In this document: piece by piece, positions 56,425 to 63,271 of the stretch | Position numbering within the stretch: the first letter of the stretch is position 1 | Layout of the letters: every line of letters begins with the position of its first letter | NCBI RefSeq assembly: GCF_025452235.1 | Contig: NZ_CP104965.1 | Coordinates: forward strand, 1,732,501-1,796,500 | DNA length: 64,000 nt | From: Devosia neptuniae | Lineage (GTDB): Bacteria > Pseudomonadota > Alphaproteobacteria > Rhizobiales > Devosiaceae | Reading direction: 5' to 3' | The notes under the pieces: model-generated | The model's input: the letters and a program-made list of their open reading frames with translations, nothing else | The model's database searches: none | Told to the model about the DNA's origin: nothing | Made by a program: the position numbers and the translations under genes

Positions 56425-58011
56425 ATGACCACCTTTGACAACACGCTTAACGCCGATGGCGCACTCATCGTCGGCGCCGGTCTGGCGGGTCTGTTCACCG
56501 CGCTCAAGCTGGCGCCCCGGCCGGTGACGGTGCTTTCGCCCAAGCCGCTCGGCACCGGGGCCTCCTCGGCCTGGGCACAAGGGGGCGTCGCGGCGGCCGT
56601 GGGCAAGGGCGACAGTTCGCACGCCCATGCCGTCGATACCGAAATGGCTGGCGCCGGCATTGTCGACCATGGCACGGCCGAAAGCGTTACCGCTGAAGCT
56701 GCCGCGCGCATCGAGGATCTGGCCCGCTGGGGCACGCCCTTTGACCGCGATGATTTCGGCAATTTCGCGCTGGGCCGCGAAGCCGCCCATTCAGCCAATC
56801 GCATCGTCAAGGTCGAGGGCGATCGCGCCGGCTGGGCCATCATGCAGGCGCTGATTGCCGAAGTGCGCCGCACCCCCTCGATCCGCGTCGTCGAAGGCAT
56901 TACCGCGCTCAGCCTCGCCCGCGACAATGGCCGCATTGTCGGCGTCTTCTGCCGCAAGCTGGGCGACCGCTATTCCGAGCCTGTCTTCATCCGCGCCCGC
57001 GCTACCATCCTCGCCGCTGGGGGCCTGGGCGGGCTTTATGCCGTCACCACCAATCCGCCCGGCGTGCGCGGCCACGCCATGGGCATGGCGGCCCGGGCCG
57101 GGGCATTGATCGCCGACGCCGAATTCGTGCAATTCCACCCCACCGCCATCGCCACCGGCGCCGATCCGGCCCCGCTGGCCACCGAGGCTTTGCGTGGGGA
57201 AGGGGCAATCCTGGTCAATGATCTGGGCGAGCGCTTCATGCCCGCCATCCATCCTGATGCGGAACTCGCCCCGCGCGACATCGTCGCCCGCGCCAATTTC
57301 CGCCAGATCCAGGCCGGCCGAAAGGTGTTCCTTGACACCCGCAAAGTGCTGGGCGAGGCCATCCTCACCCGCTTCCCCACCGTCGCCAAATATTGCCTCG
57401 ATGCCGGCATCGATCCGGTCGCTGGCATGATCCCGGTCACCCCGGCCGCCCACTTTCACATGGGCGGCGTCAAGGTCGATGAACGTGGCCGCTCCTCGCT
57501 CCCGGGCCTCTGGGTCTGTGGCGAAGCCAGCTGCACGGGCCTGCATGGCGCCAATCGCCTGGCGTCCAATTCCCTGCTCGAAGCCACCGTTTATGGCGCC
57601 CGCATTGCCGAGGATATTGGCGGGCTCGAACCCGTCCGCTCGCTCGCCCCGTTCAAGGGCATCGAATGGGATGAAGCCGAAGGCGAAAAGGCCGAACAGG
57701 TGCTGCGCAACCTGCCTGCCGTGCAGCAATTGCGCCATATAATGACCGATCTGGTCGGGGTCGAGCGTGATGCCGAGGGCCTGAAGCAGGCCCTGCGCGC
57801 CATTGCCACGCTCGAAGCCAATGCCGAGCACGTCACCCGCGCCTATCTCAATATGACCACCTCGGCCACCATGGTCGCCGCCGCGGCCCTCAAGCGCACC
57901 GAAAGCCGGGGCGGCCATTTCCGGACCGACTATCCCCAGACCAATGAAAGCTGGGAGCACCACACCACGATGACGCTGGAAGAAGCACTGGAAATCCGGT
58001 CCGGCGCTTAG
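56425..58011 (+). CDS. nadB: L-aspartate oxidase
   Basis: A 528-residue FAD enzyme oxidising L-aspartate to iminoaspartate for NadA. The FAD-binding motif GALIVGAGLAGLFTALKL opens the protein. Substrate-site segments HFHMGGVKVDERGRSSLPGLW and GLHGANRLASNSLLEATV are conserved, as are ATEALRGEGAILVN and LAPRDIVARA. The start at 56425 has GGAG 8 nt upstream. It follows nadA with the HNH gene between them on the other strand. nadC is not next to it. A strong terminator lies 20 bp after the stop. Confidence 0.97.
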   Translation: MTTFDNTLNADGALIVGAGLAGLFTALKLAPRPVTVLSPKPLGTGASSAWAQGGVAAAVGKGDSSHAHAVDTEMAGAGIVDHGTAESVTAEAAARIEDLARWGTPFDRDDFGNFALGREAAHSANRIVKVEGDRAGWAIMQALIAEVRRTPSIRVVEGITALSLARDNGRIVGVFCRKLGDRYSEPVFIRARATILAAGGLGGLYAVTTNPPGVRGHAMGMAARAGALIADAEFVQFHPTAIATGADPAPLATEALRGEGAILVNDLGERFMPAIHPDAELAPRDIVARANFRQIQAGRKVFLDTRKVLGEAILTRFPTVAKYCLDAGIDPVAGMIPVTPAAHFHMGGVKVDERGRSSLPGLWVCGEASCTGLHGANRLASNSLLEATVYGARIAEDIGGLEPVRSLAPFKGIEWDEAEGEKAEQVLRNLPAVQQLRHIMTDLVGVERDAEGLKQALRAIATLEANAEHVTRAYLNMTTSATMVAAAALKRTESRGGHFRTDYPQTNESWEHHTTMTLEEALEIRSGA

Positions 58012-58030
58012 GTTCGCAGTCCCGGACGCA

Positions 58031-58062
58031 AAAAAGCGCGGCCCTTGCGGACCGCGCTTTTT
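58031..58062. terminator. Bidirectional terminator between nadB and hsp20
   Basis: AAAAAGCGCGG, loop CCCTTGCGGA and CCGCGCTTTTT form an 11-bp stem flanked by A and T runs on the two sides, so it can serve both convergent genes. Confidence 0.88.
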
Positions 58063-58082
58063 CTCGTCTCGGGAGGAGGCGA

Positions 58083-58538
58083 TTAGTTGACGGACTTGTC
58101 CTCGATGGAGGCGGCGGCGCCGTTGATCGCGATCTGGCGCGGCTTTTTGCTTTCGGGCAATTCGCGCTTCAGTTCGAGATGGAGCAGGCCGTTTTCGAGC
58201 GTGGCGCCCTGAACCTCGACATAGTCGGCCAGCTGGAAGCGCAGCTCGAAGGCGCGCTCGGCAATGCCGCGATGGAGGAATTCACGGGCCTTCTCGGCGC
58301 TCTCCTGGGGCTTGGCGCCCTTGACCACGAGGCTGTTCTCCTTGGTTTCGATGGCGATATCGCCATTGGAGAAACCGGCCACGGCGATGGAGATGCGATA
58401 GGCATCCTCGCCGGTGCGCTCGATATTGTAGGGCGGGTAGGTCTTGGTTTCCTGGCCGCTCAAAGTATCGAGGCGGTTGAACAGACGGTCAAAGCCGACC
58501 GTGGAACGGTAGAAGGGGGAAAAATCGATGGTCTGCAT
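58083..58538 (-). CDS. Small heat-shock protein, Hsp20/IbpA family
   Basis: A 151-residue alpha-crystallin-type chaperone. It has the class-A start FSPFYRSTVGFDRLFNRLD, the alpha-crystallin strands PPYNIERTGEDAYRISIAVAGF and DIAIETKENSLVVKG, and the C-terminal LENGLLHLELKRELPE ending with the I-x-I-like RQIAING. It binds unfolding proteins during heat stress. The ATG at 58538 has AGGAG upstream, sequestered in a ROSE-like hairpin. Frames starting farther upstream are not plausible. Nearby is a candidate sRNA gene. Confidence 0.93.
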   Translation of the reverse strand: MQTIDFSPFYRSTVGFDRLFNRLDTLSGQETKTYPPYNIERTGEDAYRISIAVAGFSNGDIAIETKENSLVVKGAKPQESAEKAREFLHRGIAERAFELRFQLADYVEVQGATLENGLLHLELKRELPESKKPRQIAINGAAASIEDKSVN

Positions 58539-58640
58539 GTCACATTCTCCTGTGAGCAACGTGGATCTCCCGGTGGTCTGCACAAGCGTTCCCAGCATTA
58601 GGCGAACGGCATGATCGGCAGGTCGGGGCCCCCGGATTTC
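58539..58640 (-). promoter_or_regulatory. ROSE-like RNA thermometer in the hsp20 5' leader
   Basis: On the mRNA strand the hairpin at 58541-58563 reads CAC-G-TTGCT-CAC-AGGAG-AAT-GTG. UUGCU pairs with the Shine-Dalgarno AGGAG through U.G, U-A, a G-G mismatch, C-G and U-A, closed by a CAC/GUG stem. This is the SD-masking arrangement of ROSE elements found before rhizobial small heat-shock genes. Upstream leader to about 58640 is assigned loosely. Confidence 0.55.
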
Positions 58641-58796
58641 CGGCGGGCCAACAAGATGTAGGGAGAGGGCGAAATGGTTCAAGAGCCCCGAAGCTGAATG
58701 AATTATGAACCGAAAATGAACGGGCCCGTCCGGTTTGGTTCAGGCAGGGGGGCGTAGAGCTTATCTCGTGTTCAGGAGACATCTTGAATACGCCCC

Positions 58797-58880
58797 GCGG
58801 TCCATCATCCGCCCCCCGCATGGACCGCACCTAAAAAAAGAGACCAGCGTCCCCCACCAGGCCGCTGGTCTTCTTTTTTT
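58797..58880 (+). ncRNA. Candidate small RNA with two C-rich hairpin loops and a terminator
   Basis: Hairpin 1 (58797-58828) has a 9-bp perfect stem GCGGTCCAT/ATGGACCGC with loop CATCCGCCCCCCGC. Hairpin 2 (58841-58871) has a 9-bp perfect stem AGACCAGCG/CGCTGGTCT with loop TCCCCCACCAGGC and then TTCTTTTTTT, a rho-independent terminator. Two stems with poly-C loops ending in a U-run resemble the anti-Shine-Dalgarno-type sRNAs of Alphaproteobacteria. A 16-codon frame with an AGGAG site (58784-58834) overlaps hairpin 1, so a short leader-peptide transcript is the alternative. The 5' end is unknown. Confidence 0.55.
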
Positions 58881-58907
58881 GCTGGGTGCCTTTCTGCTTT
58901 TGAGGGT

Positions 58908-58993
58908 CTGCAAATAGCGGTGCTCTGCGCTTCCGGTGCTCACGTACCGATGTACGCTCCGCTCCGGTTCTCGATCACCACCATTTTCGGCTC
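58908..58993. repeat. Dispersed palindromic repeat, copy 2
   Basis: Matches copy 1 at 4188-4276 over about 86 bp, with the central CGTAC-CGAT-GTACG inverted repeat. Here it lies between the candidate sRNA and the hydrolase gene. Confidence 0.75.
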
Positions 58994-59068
58994 GTCCAAA
59001 GCAGAAATGCTTCCCAGCAATGGTGGTCTGCCGCTATGCAGGATGGACCAGAGAGGTGATTGTTCTTC

Positions 59069-60043
59069 ATGACCATTACTGTCGATCCCGATGGACCCGA
59101 GCTGGTCAATATTGCGTCCAATCCGGTGCCGGACGGCGTGCGGGCGGGGTATTTTGCCACTGAGGACAAGGTGCGGCTGCGCTATGCGATCTGGCCCAAG
59201 GGGCAGGGCGCGCCGCGGGGCACGATATGCCTGGTGCAGGGGCGGGCCGAATTCATCGAAAAGTATTTCGAGACGGTTGCGGATTTCCGCAAGCGGGGCT
59301 TTGCCGTGGCGACCTTCGACTGGCGTGGGCAGGGCGGCTCGGAGCGGCTGATCGGCAATCAGAGCCTGGGCTATGTCGACCGGTTCGATGATTACTGGAC
59401 CGATCTCAAGAGCTTTCATGGGCAGATTCTGCTGCCCGATTGCCCGCCGCCCTATTACCTGGTGGGCCATTCCATGGGCGGGCTGGTGTGCCTCAATGCG
59501 GGCACGCGCGACCGCATGATGTTCGAGCGCATGTTCCTGTCGGCGCCCATGCTGGCGCTGGACAACCAGCCACTGAGCATGGCGGGCATGGCGCGGCTGA
59601 CCGAGACGCTGAGCTTTGTGGGGCTCGGGCGGCTGCCGGTGCGGCGCCGGGCGGACAGGCCGGCAAGCGAACTGACCTTTCCGGGCAATCCGCTGACCTC
59701 GGACATGCTGCGCTATATGCGGATGATCGACGCGCTCAAGGCGCAGCCGGGATTGGAGACCGGATCGCCCACCATTCGCTGGGCGGCGGCGGCCATGGGG
59801 GCGATGGCGAAGGCGGGCCGGGACGATTTTCCGGGGCAGATAAAAATCCCGGTGCTGATGCTGGCGGCAGCGCGGGACGAAGTGGTGTCGACTGCGGCGA
59901 TCGAACGGTTGGGGCTGCGCATGCGCACGGGCCACCATCTGCTGGTGGGCGGTGCGCGGCATGAATTGTTCATGGAAAACGACACGATCCGCGGGCAGGT
60001 TCTGGCCGCGTTCGATGCGTTTATTACGGATTTAACGGTTTAG
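59069..60043 (+). CDS. Alpha/beta hydrolase (lysophospholipase-like)
   Basis: A 324-residue hydrolase of the monoacylglycerol-lipase/lysophospholipase PldB type. It has the oxyanion region GTICLVQGRAEFIEKYFE, DWRGQGGSERL, nucleophile elbow LVGHSMGGLVCLNAGTRD (Ser) and C-terminal ARDEVVSTAA (Asp) and GGARHELFMENDTIR (His). The catalytic triad is complete, and the substrate is probably a glycerolipid (inference). The ATG at 59069 is used; a TTG at 59060 would add three codons. It lies downstream of the sRNA/repeat region and convergent with the phosphatase gene 40 bp away. Confidence 0.88.
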   Translation: MTITVDPDGPELVNIASNPVPDGVRAGYFATEDKVRLRYAIWPKGQGAPRGTICLVQGRAEFIEKYFETVADFRKRGFAVATFDWRGQGGSERLIGNQSLGYVDRFDDYWTDLKSFHGQILLPDCPPPYYLVGHSMGGLVCLNAGTRDRMMFERMFLSAPMLALDNQPLSMAGMARLTETLSFVGLGRLPVRRRADRPASELTFPGNPLTSDMLRYMRMIDALKAQPGLETGSPTIRWAAAAMGAMAKAGRDDFPGQIKIPVLMLAAARDEVVSTAAIERLGLRMRTGHHLLVGGARHELFMENDTIRGQVLAAFDAFITDLTV

Positions 60044-60083
60044 GTTTCGGCCGTTGGCATCAGGCTGGACGAGGCCGTGCCCC

Positions 60084-60869
60084 TCAGGCCGCGTTGATCA
60101 ATTCCAGGGCTTTTTCCAGAAGCTCGGGAGTAGCCGCGGCCACCACATCGCCGCCGCCGGTGGGTTCGCTGCCGTCCCAGCAGGCGATGGCGCCGCCGGC
60201 TTGCCGGATGATGGGGACGAGCGCGGCAATGTCATAGGTGTTGAGGGAGGGCTCGATGACGAGGTCCGCGTGGCCGGCGGCGAGCAGGGCATAGCCGTAG
60301 CAATCCATGCCGAAGCGTTGCAGGCGCGTGGCTGACTCCATGGCTTGCCATTTGGGCCAGTGTTCGCCGAGGAACAGGTTCGGCGTGGTGGTGAAAACAC
60401 GAGACTGCGCCAGTTCGGTCTGGCCGCTGGTGCGAATGGGTTGGGCTGCGCCAGCGCGGCGATAGGTGGCGCGGCCGGGCACGGCGAGGAAGGTTTCGCC
60501 AATGAAGGGCTGGCTCATCAGGCCGGCAATGGCGACGCCATTATGGGCAAAGCCGATCAGCGTGCCCCAGACGGGGGCGCCGGAAATGAACGAACGGGTG
60601 CCATCGACCGGGTCGATGATCCAGCAATATTCGCTGTTGCCCGAGGTGCCCCATTCTTCCCCGATAATGGCGTGATCGGGGAATGCCTCGGCGATGACGG
60701 CGCGGATGGCGGTTTCGGCTGATTTATCGGCCTCGGTGACGGGGTCGAAGCCTTGGCTGAGCTTGTTGTCCACGGCCAGCGACGTGCGGAACAGGGGCAG
60801 CGTGCATGTTGCGGCGGCGTCGGCGGCGGCGAGCAGGGTGGCTTCGATTTTGGCGAGGTCGGGGGGCAT
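60084..60869 (-). CDS. Inositol-monophosphatase family protein (histidinol-phosphatase-like)
   Basis: A 261-residue Mg2+-dependent phosphatase. The metal-site motifs are GEEWG and WIIDPVDGTRSFISGAPVWGTLIG, with Glu and the Asp pair. The C-terminal LNTYDIAALVPIIRQAGGAIACWDG supplies the last Asp. In many Alphaproteobacteria the closest relatives are HisN-type histidinol-phosphatases, and this length fits, but no other his gene is nearby. The ATG at 60869 is chosen as the best start; longer in-frame sequence runs into repeat DNA. Confidence 0.85.
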   Translation of the reverse strand: MPPDLAKIEATLLAAADAAATCTLPLFRTSLAVDNKLSQGFDPVTEADKSAETAIRAVIAEAFPDHAIIGEEWGTSGNSEYCWIIDPVDGTRSFISGAPVWGTLIGFAHNGVAIAGLMSQPFIGETFLAVPGRATYRRAGAAQPIRTSGQTELAQSRVFTTTPNLFLGEHWPKWQAMESATRLQRFGMDCYGYALLAAGHADLVIEPSLNTYDIAALVPIIRQAGGAIACWDGSEPTGGGDVVAAATPELLEKALELINAA

Positions 60870-60895
60870 GAATGGGTCCGGGGATCGTGCCACGA

Positions 60896-60924
60896 CCTCG
60901 TGGTTCGACAAGCTCACCATGAGG
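60896..60924. repeat. Palindromic repeat CCTCGTGGT-TCGACAAGCTC-ACCATGAGG
   Basis: The arms CCTCGTGGT and ACCATGAGG pair (one G.T wobble) around TCGACAAGCTC. This sequence type is common between genes in Alphaproteobacteria. It lies just upstream of the phosphatase gene. Confidence 0.7.
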
Positions 60925-61002
60925 TCTACTGAGGGATTGGGGGCGTTGATAGCATGGTGGGGGTGAGGTGGGAATTGCGCCGTGCGGGACGGAAGAAAAC
61001 GG

Positions 61003-61027
61003 AGGTTTCCGCTTTCGCGGGAATGAC
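61003..61027. repeat. TTTCCGC-TTTC-GCGGGAATGAC hairpin repeat
   Basis: A single member of the palindromic family seen at 32701-32733 and elsewhere. It is located between the phosphatase and N-formylglutamate amidohydrolase genes. Confidence 0.7.
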
Positions 61028-61078
61028 ATTGTGGGAGGAATAGGAGTTTGCGGAGCGGGTGGGAATAGGGGGCGGAAA

Positions 61079-61975
61079 CTATTCTGCGGCGGTTTTTTCC
61101 GGGAGGGGTGGGGTGCCGACCAGAGCGGGGAGGTCGAGGCCGATCAGGGCGAAGATCAGGCGTTCGAGCAGGGCTCTGGTGGCATCGAAATCTTCGTTTT
61201 TGGCCAGAGTCACCTCGTTCATATAGAGGTGGCGGCTGATTTCGATTTGCAGGGCATGCACGCCATGCTGGGGGCGGCCGTAGGAGCGAGTGGCAAAGCC
61301 TCCAGCATAGGGGCGGTTGCGGGCGACCTTGAGGCCGGCGCCGGCAAAGATGGTTTCGACCAGATCGACCAGTCCCGGCGCGCAGGTGGTGCCATAGCGA
61401 TCGCCCAGCACGATATCGGGCGCGGCGCGCTCGGCGGTGCGGGTGATGCGGGGCATGGAATGGCAATCGATCAGCACGGCCACGCCAAAGGCTGATATGG
61501 CCTCGCTGAGCAGCTTTTGCAGGGCGGCGTGATAGGGGTGGTAAATCCCCTCGATGCGCATGCGCGCATCATCCAGCGTCAGGCGCTCGCGATAAATGGG
61601 TTTGTTCTCAGCGACCACGCGGGCCAGCGTGCCCAGGCCCGCCGCAACGCGGGGCGAAGTGGTGTTGAACCGGTCCGACAGGGGCTCGACGAACATGGTG
61701 GGATCGAGCTCCCAGGGTTCGCGATTGACATCGAGATAGGCACGCGGGAAATGGGCGCGCAGCATGGGAGCGCCCAAATGGGGGGCGCGGCCGAACAATT
61801 CATCGACCCAGGCATCCTCCGACTGGCGGATGGAGAGGTGATCGAGCCGGGTCATGGCGAGGAAGCGGTCGGGATAGACGCGGCCAGAATGGGCAGAATT
61901 GAACACGAGTGGCGCAACCAACCGCCTCGGACGGATGGTTTCGAACGCCGGCTGATCCCAATAGTCGGACCGCAC
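61079..61975 (-). CDS. N-formylglutamate amidohydrolase
   Basis: A 298-residue zinc hydrolase of the HutG-like family, releasing formate and glutamate from N-formylglutamate. Metal-binding segments are VFNSAHSGRVYPDRF, LIDCHSMPRI and QIEISRHLYMNE, with the conserved R-P-Y-A-G-G near residue 225. It is not next to any hut genes. I favour the GTG at 61975 because GGGGGAGGCATA precedes it by 5 nt; a TTG at 62005 would add ten codons without a ribosome site. It is divergent from cpdR. Confidence 0.9.
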   Translation of the reverse strand: MRSDYWDQPAFETIRPRRLVAPLVFNSAHSGRVYPDRFLAMTRLDHLSIRQSEDAWVDELFGRAPHLGAPMLRAHFPRAYLDVNREPWELDPTMFVEPLSDRFNTTSPRVAAGLGTLARVVAENKPIYRERLTLDDARMRIEGIYHPYHAALQKLLSEAISAFGVAVLIDCHSMPRITRTAERAAPDIVLGDRYGTTCAPGLVDLVETIFAGAGLKVARNRPYAGGFATRSYGRPQHGVHALQIEISRHLYMNEVTLAKNEDFDATRALLERLIFALIGLDLPALVGTPPLPEKTAAE

Positions 61976-62234
61976 TATGCCTCCCCCAATTGTCTGCCCC
62001 CGCAAAAGTTACGGGGCGCAGCAATGATTTGCGGCCAGTTTGGCGCTTTGTCGGGGAATTGTCCAGATTGTCGCAAAATTGCGAGCTGAAATCGTGCTGT
62101 GGTTGTCAAAGCGCAAAACTCGCTTAAACATCGTGGCATATTTTATGGGGCAGCGCGGATTCGTCCGAAAGGTGATATCACCTTGAGCCAGTTGCCCAGA
62201 AATGCCACCCAAGCCGGACTGCCGGAGAGATTTG

Positions 62235-62594
62235 ATGAAGCGAATCCTGCTCGCCGAAGATGACAATGACATGCGCCAGTTCCTGACGCGCGCGCTCAAG
62301 AACGCGGGCTATGACGTGGTGAGCTTCGATAATGGGCTATCGGCCTATGAACGCCTGCGCGAAGAGCCATTTGCCCTGCTGCTCAGCGATATCGTGATGC
62401 CGGAAATGGACGGAATCGAACTGGCCCGCCGGGCGACGGAACTGGACCCCGATCTGAAGGTGATGTTCATCACCGGGTTTGCTGCGGTGGCGCTGAACCC
62501 TGATAGCGACGCGCCCAAGGATGCCTCGGTATTGAGCAAGCCGTTTCATTTGAAGGATCTGGTCAATGAGGTTGAGCGGCTGTTGGCCGCTTGA
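62235..62594 (+). CDS. cpdR: Single-domain response regulator CpdR
   Basis: A 119-residue receiver-only protein. It has AEDDNDMRQF acidic residues, phospho-accepting Asp52 in LLLSDIVMPEMDGIELA, the Thr in MFITGFAA and Lys in VLSKPFHLKDL. The C-terminus ends VERLLAA; the Ala-Ala is the ClpXP-recognition end used by CpdR. Caulobacter CpdR, when unphosphorylated, recruits ClpXP to degrade cell-cycle regulators. The ATG at 62235 follows CGGAGAGATTTG. It is followed by a strong terminator and the tRNA-Val genes. Confidence 0.92.
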   Translation: MKRILLAEDDNDMRQFLTRALKNAGYDVVSFDNGLSAYERLREEPFALLLSDIVMPEMDGIELARRATELDPDLKVMFITGFAAVALNPDSDAPKDASVLSKPFHLKDLVNEVERLLAA

Positions 62595-62617
62595 AACCAA
62601 GCACTGTTGATTTGAGT

Positions 62618-62645
62618 AATCCCCGCGAAAGCGGGGATTTTGTTT
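62618..62645 (+). terminator. Rho-independent terminator of cpdR
   Basis: AATCCCCGC-GAAA-GCGGGGATT followed by TTGTTTTT, 24 bp after the cpdR stop. A stable GAAA-capped 9-bp stem. Confidence 0.92.
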
Positions 62646-62679
62646 TTGGGCTTAGACTGGTATTTGCGGGGAGATCGCA

Positions 62680-62820
62680 CCCCTCACCCTGACCTTCCGC
62701 TGAACGCGTCAGGTCGGTCCCTCTCCCACAAGGGGCGAGGGTTGGCTGCGCGTTTAACCCAACCACGGGGCCTTCCTTCTCCCCTTGTGGGAGAAGGTGC
62801 CCGAAGGGCGGATGAGGGGG
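62680..62820. repeat. Intergenic palindromic repeat mosaic, second copy
   Basis: Blocks CCCCTCACCCTGAC, TCCCTCTCCCACAAGGGGCGAGGG, CTTCTCCCCTTGTGGGAGAAGG and GATGAGGGGG. They are the same kinds of block as at 25262-25440, in a mirrored order. No gene is visible. Confidence 0.65.
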
Positions 62821-62869
62821 CGTGCGCCAGCAATGCGAGGGATGGCTGCAAAAATCAAAAGAAGGGAAA

Positions 62870-62944
62870 TGGTGGGAGTAACAAGGATTGAACTTGTGAC
62901 CCTTCGCGTGTGAAGCGAATGCTCTCCCGCTGAGCTATACTCCC
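62870..62944 (-). tRNA. tRNA-Val (CAC)
   Basis: A 75-nt cloverleaf with encoded CCA. Acceptor stem GGGAGTA/TACTCCC, anticodon stem TTCGC/GCGAA and loop TTCACAC, giving anticodon CAC (codon GTG). T-loop TTCAATC. Confidence 0.97.
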
Positions 62945-62974
62945 ATCGCCATCAGGCGAAAGTCTTTAGAGAGA

Positions 62975-63049
62975 TGGTGGGCGTAACAAGGATCGAACTT
63001 GTGACCCCCTCGATGTCAACGAGGTGCTCTCCCGCTGAGCTATACGCCC
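62975..63049 (-). tRNA. tRNA-Val (GAC)
   Basis: A 75-nt cloverleaf with encoded CCA. Acceptor stem GGGCGTA/TACGCCC, anticodon stem CCTCG/CGAGG and loop TTGACAT, giving anticodon GAC (codons GTC/GTT). It lies 30 bp upstream of the other tRNA-Val on the same strand, and they share most of their D- and T-arm sequence, pointing to a tandem duplication. Confidence 0.97.
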
Positions 63050-63212
63050 ATCTCTCCGGGAAGGAAAAGCCGTAAAGCCTGTCCAGTGGCGCGGATAGAC
63101 CATAAAACCCCGACAGGGGTCAAGAGGCTAGTTTGGGCTTTGTGGAAAGAGGGTGAGGCGGGGATGGTTTTGCATCGTCGATTGACGTGTGGCGGTCGCC
63201 CGTATCCCTCAG

Positions 63213-63240
63213 CATGGACCCCGGCCTGCGCCGGGATGAC
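63213..63240. repeat. CATGGACCCCGGCCTGCGCCGGGATGAC hairpin repeat
   Basis: Single copy of the same palindromic family as 25464-25584 and 32911-33009, in a 222-bp gene-free stretch between the tRNA genes and the phosphodiesterase gene. Confidence 0.72.
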
Positions 63241-63271
63241 ATGTGGTTGGGAGGGATACGGACGAAAATAA

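Noticed and set aside
58783..58808. CTTGAA-N13-CCATCA as a heat-shock sigma promoter
   Set aside because: Transcription from it would begin inside the first hairpin of the candidate sRNA and the -10 part is weak, so it was not called.
62870..63049. Two similar 75-bp units 30 bp apart, looking like a short repeat array
   Set aside because: Both fold as complete tRNA-Val cloverleafs with different anticodons (CAC and GAC), so this is tandem tRNA duplication and not a CRISPR or other array.
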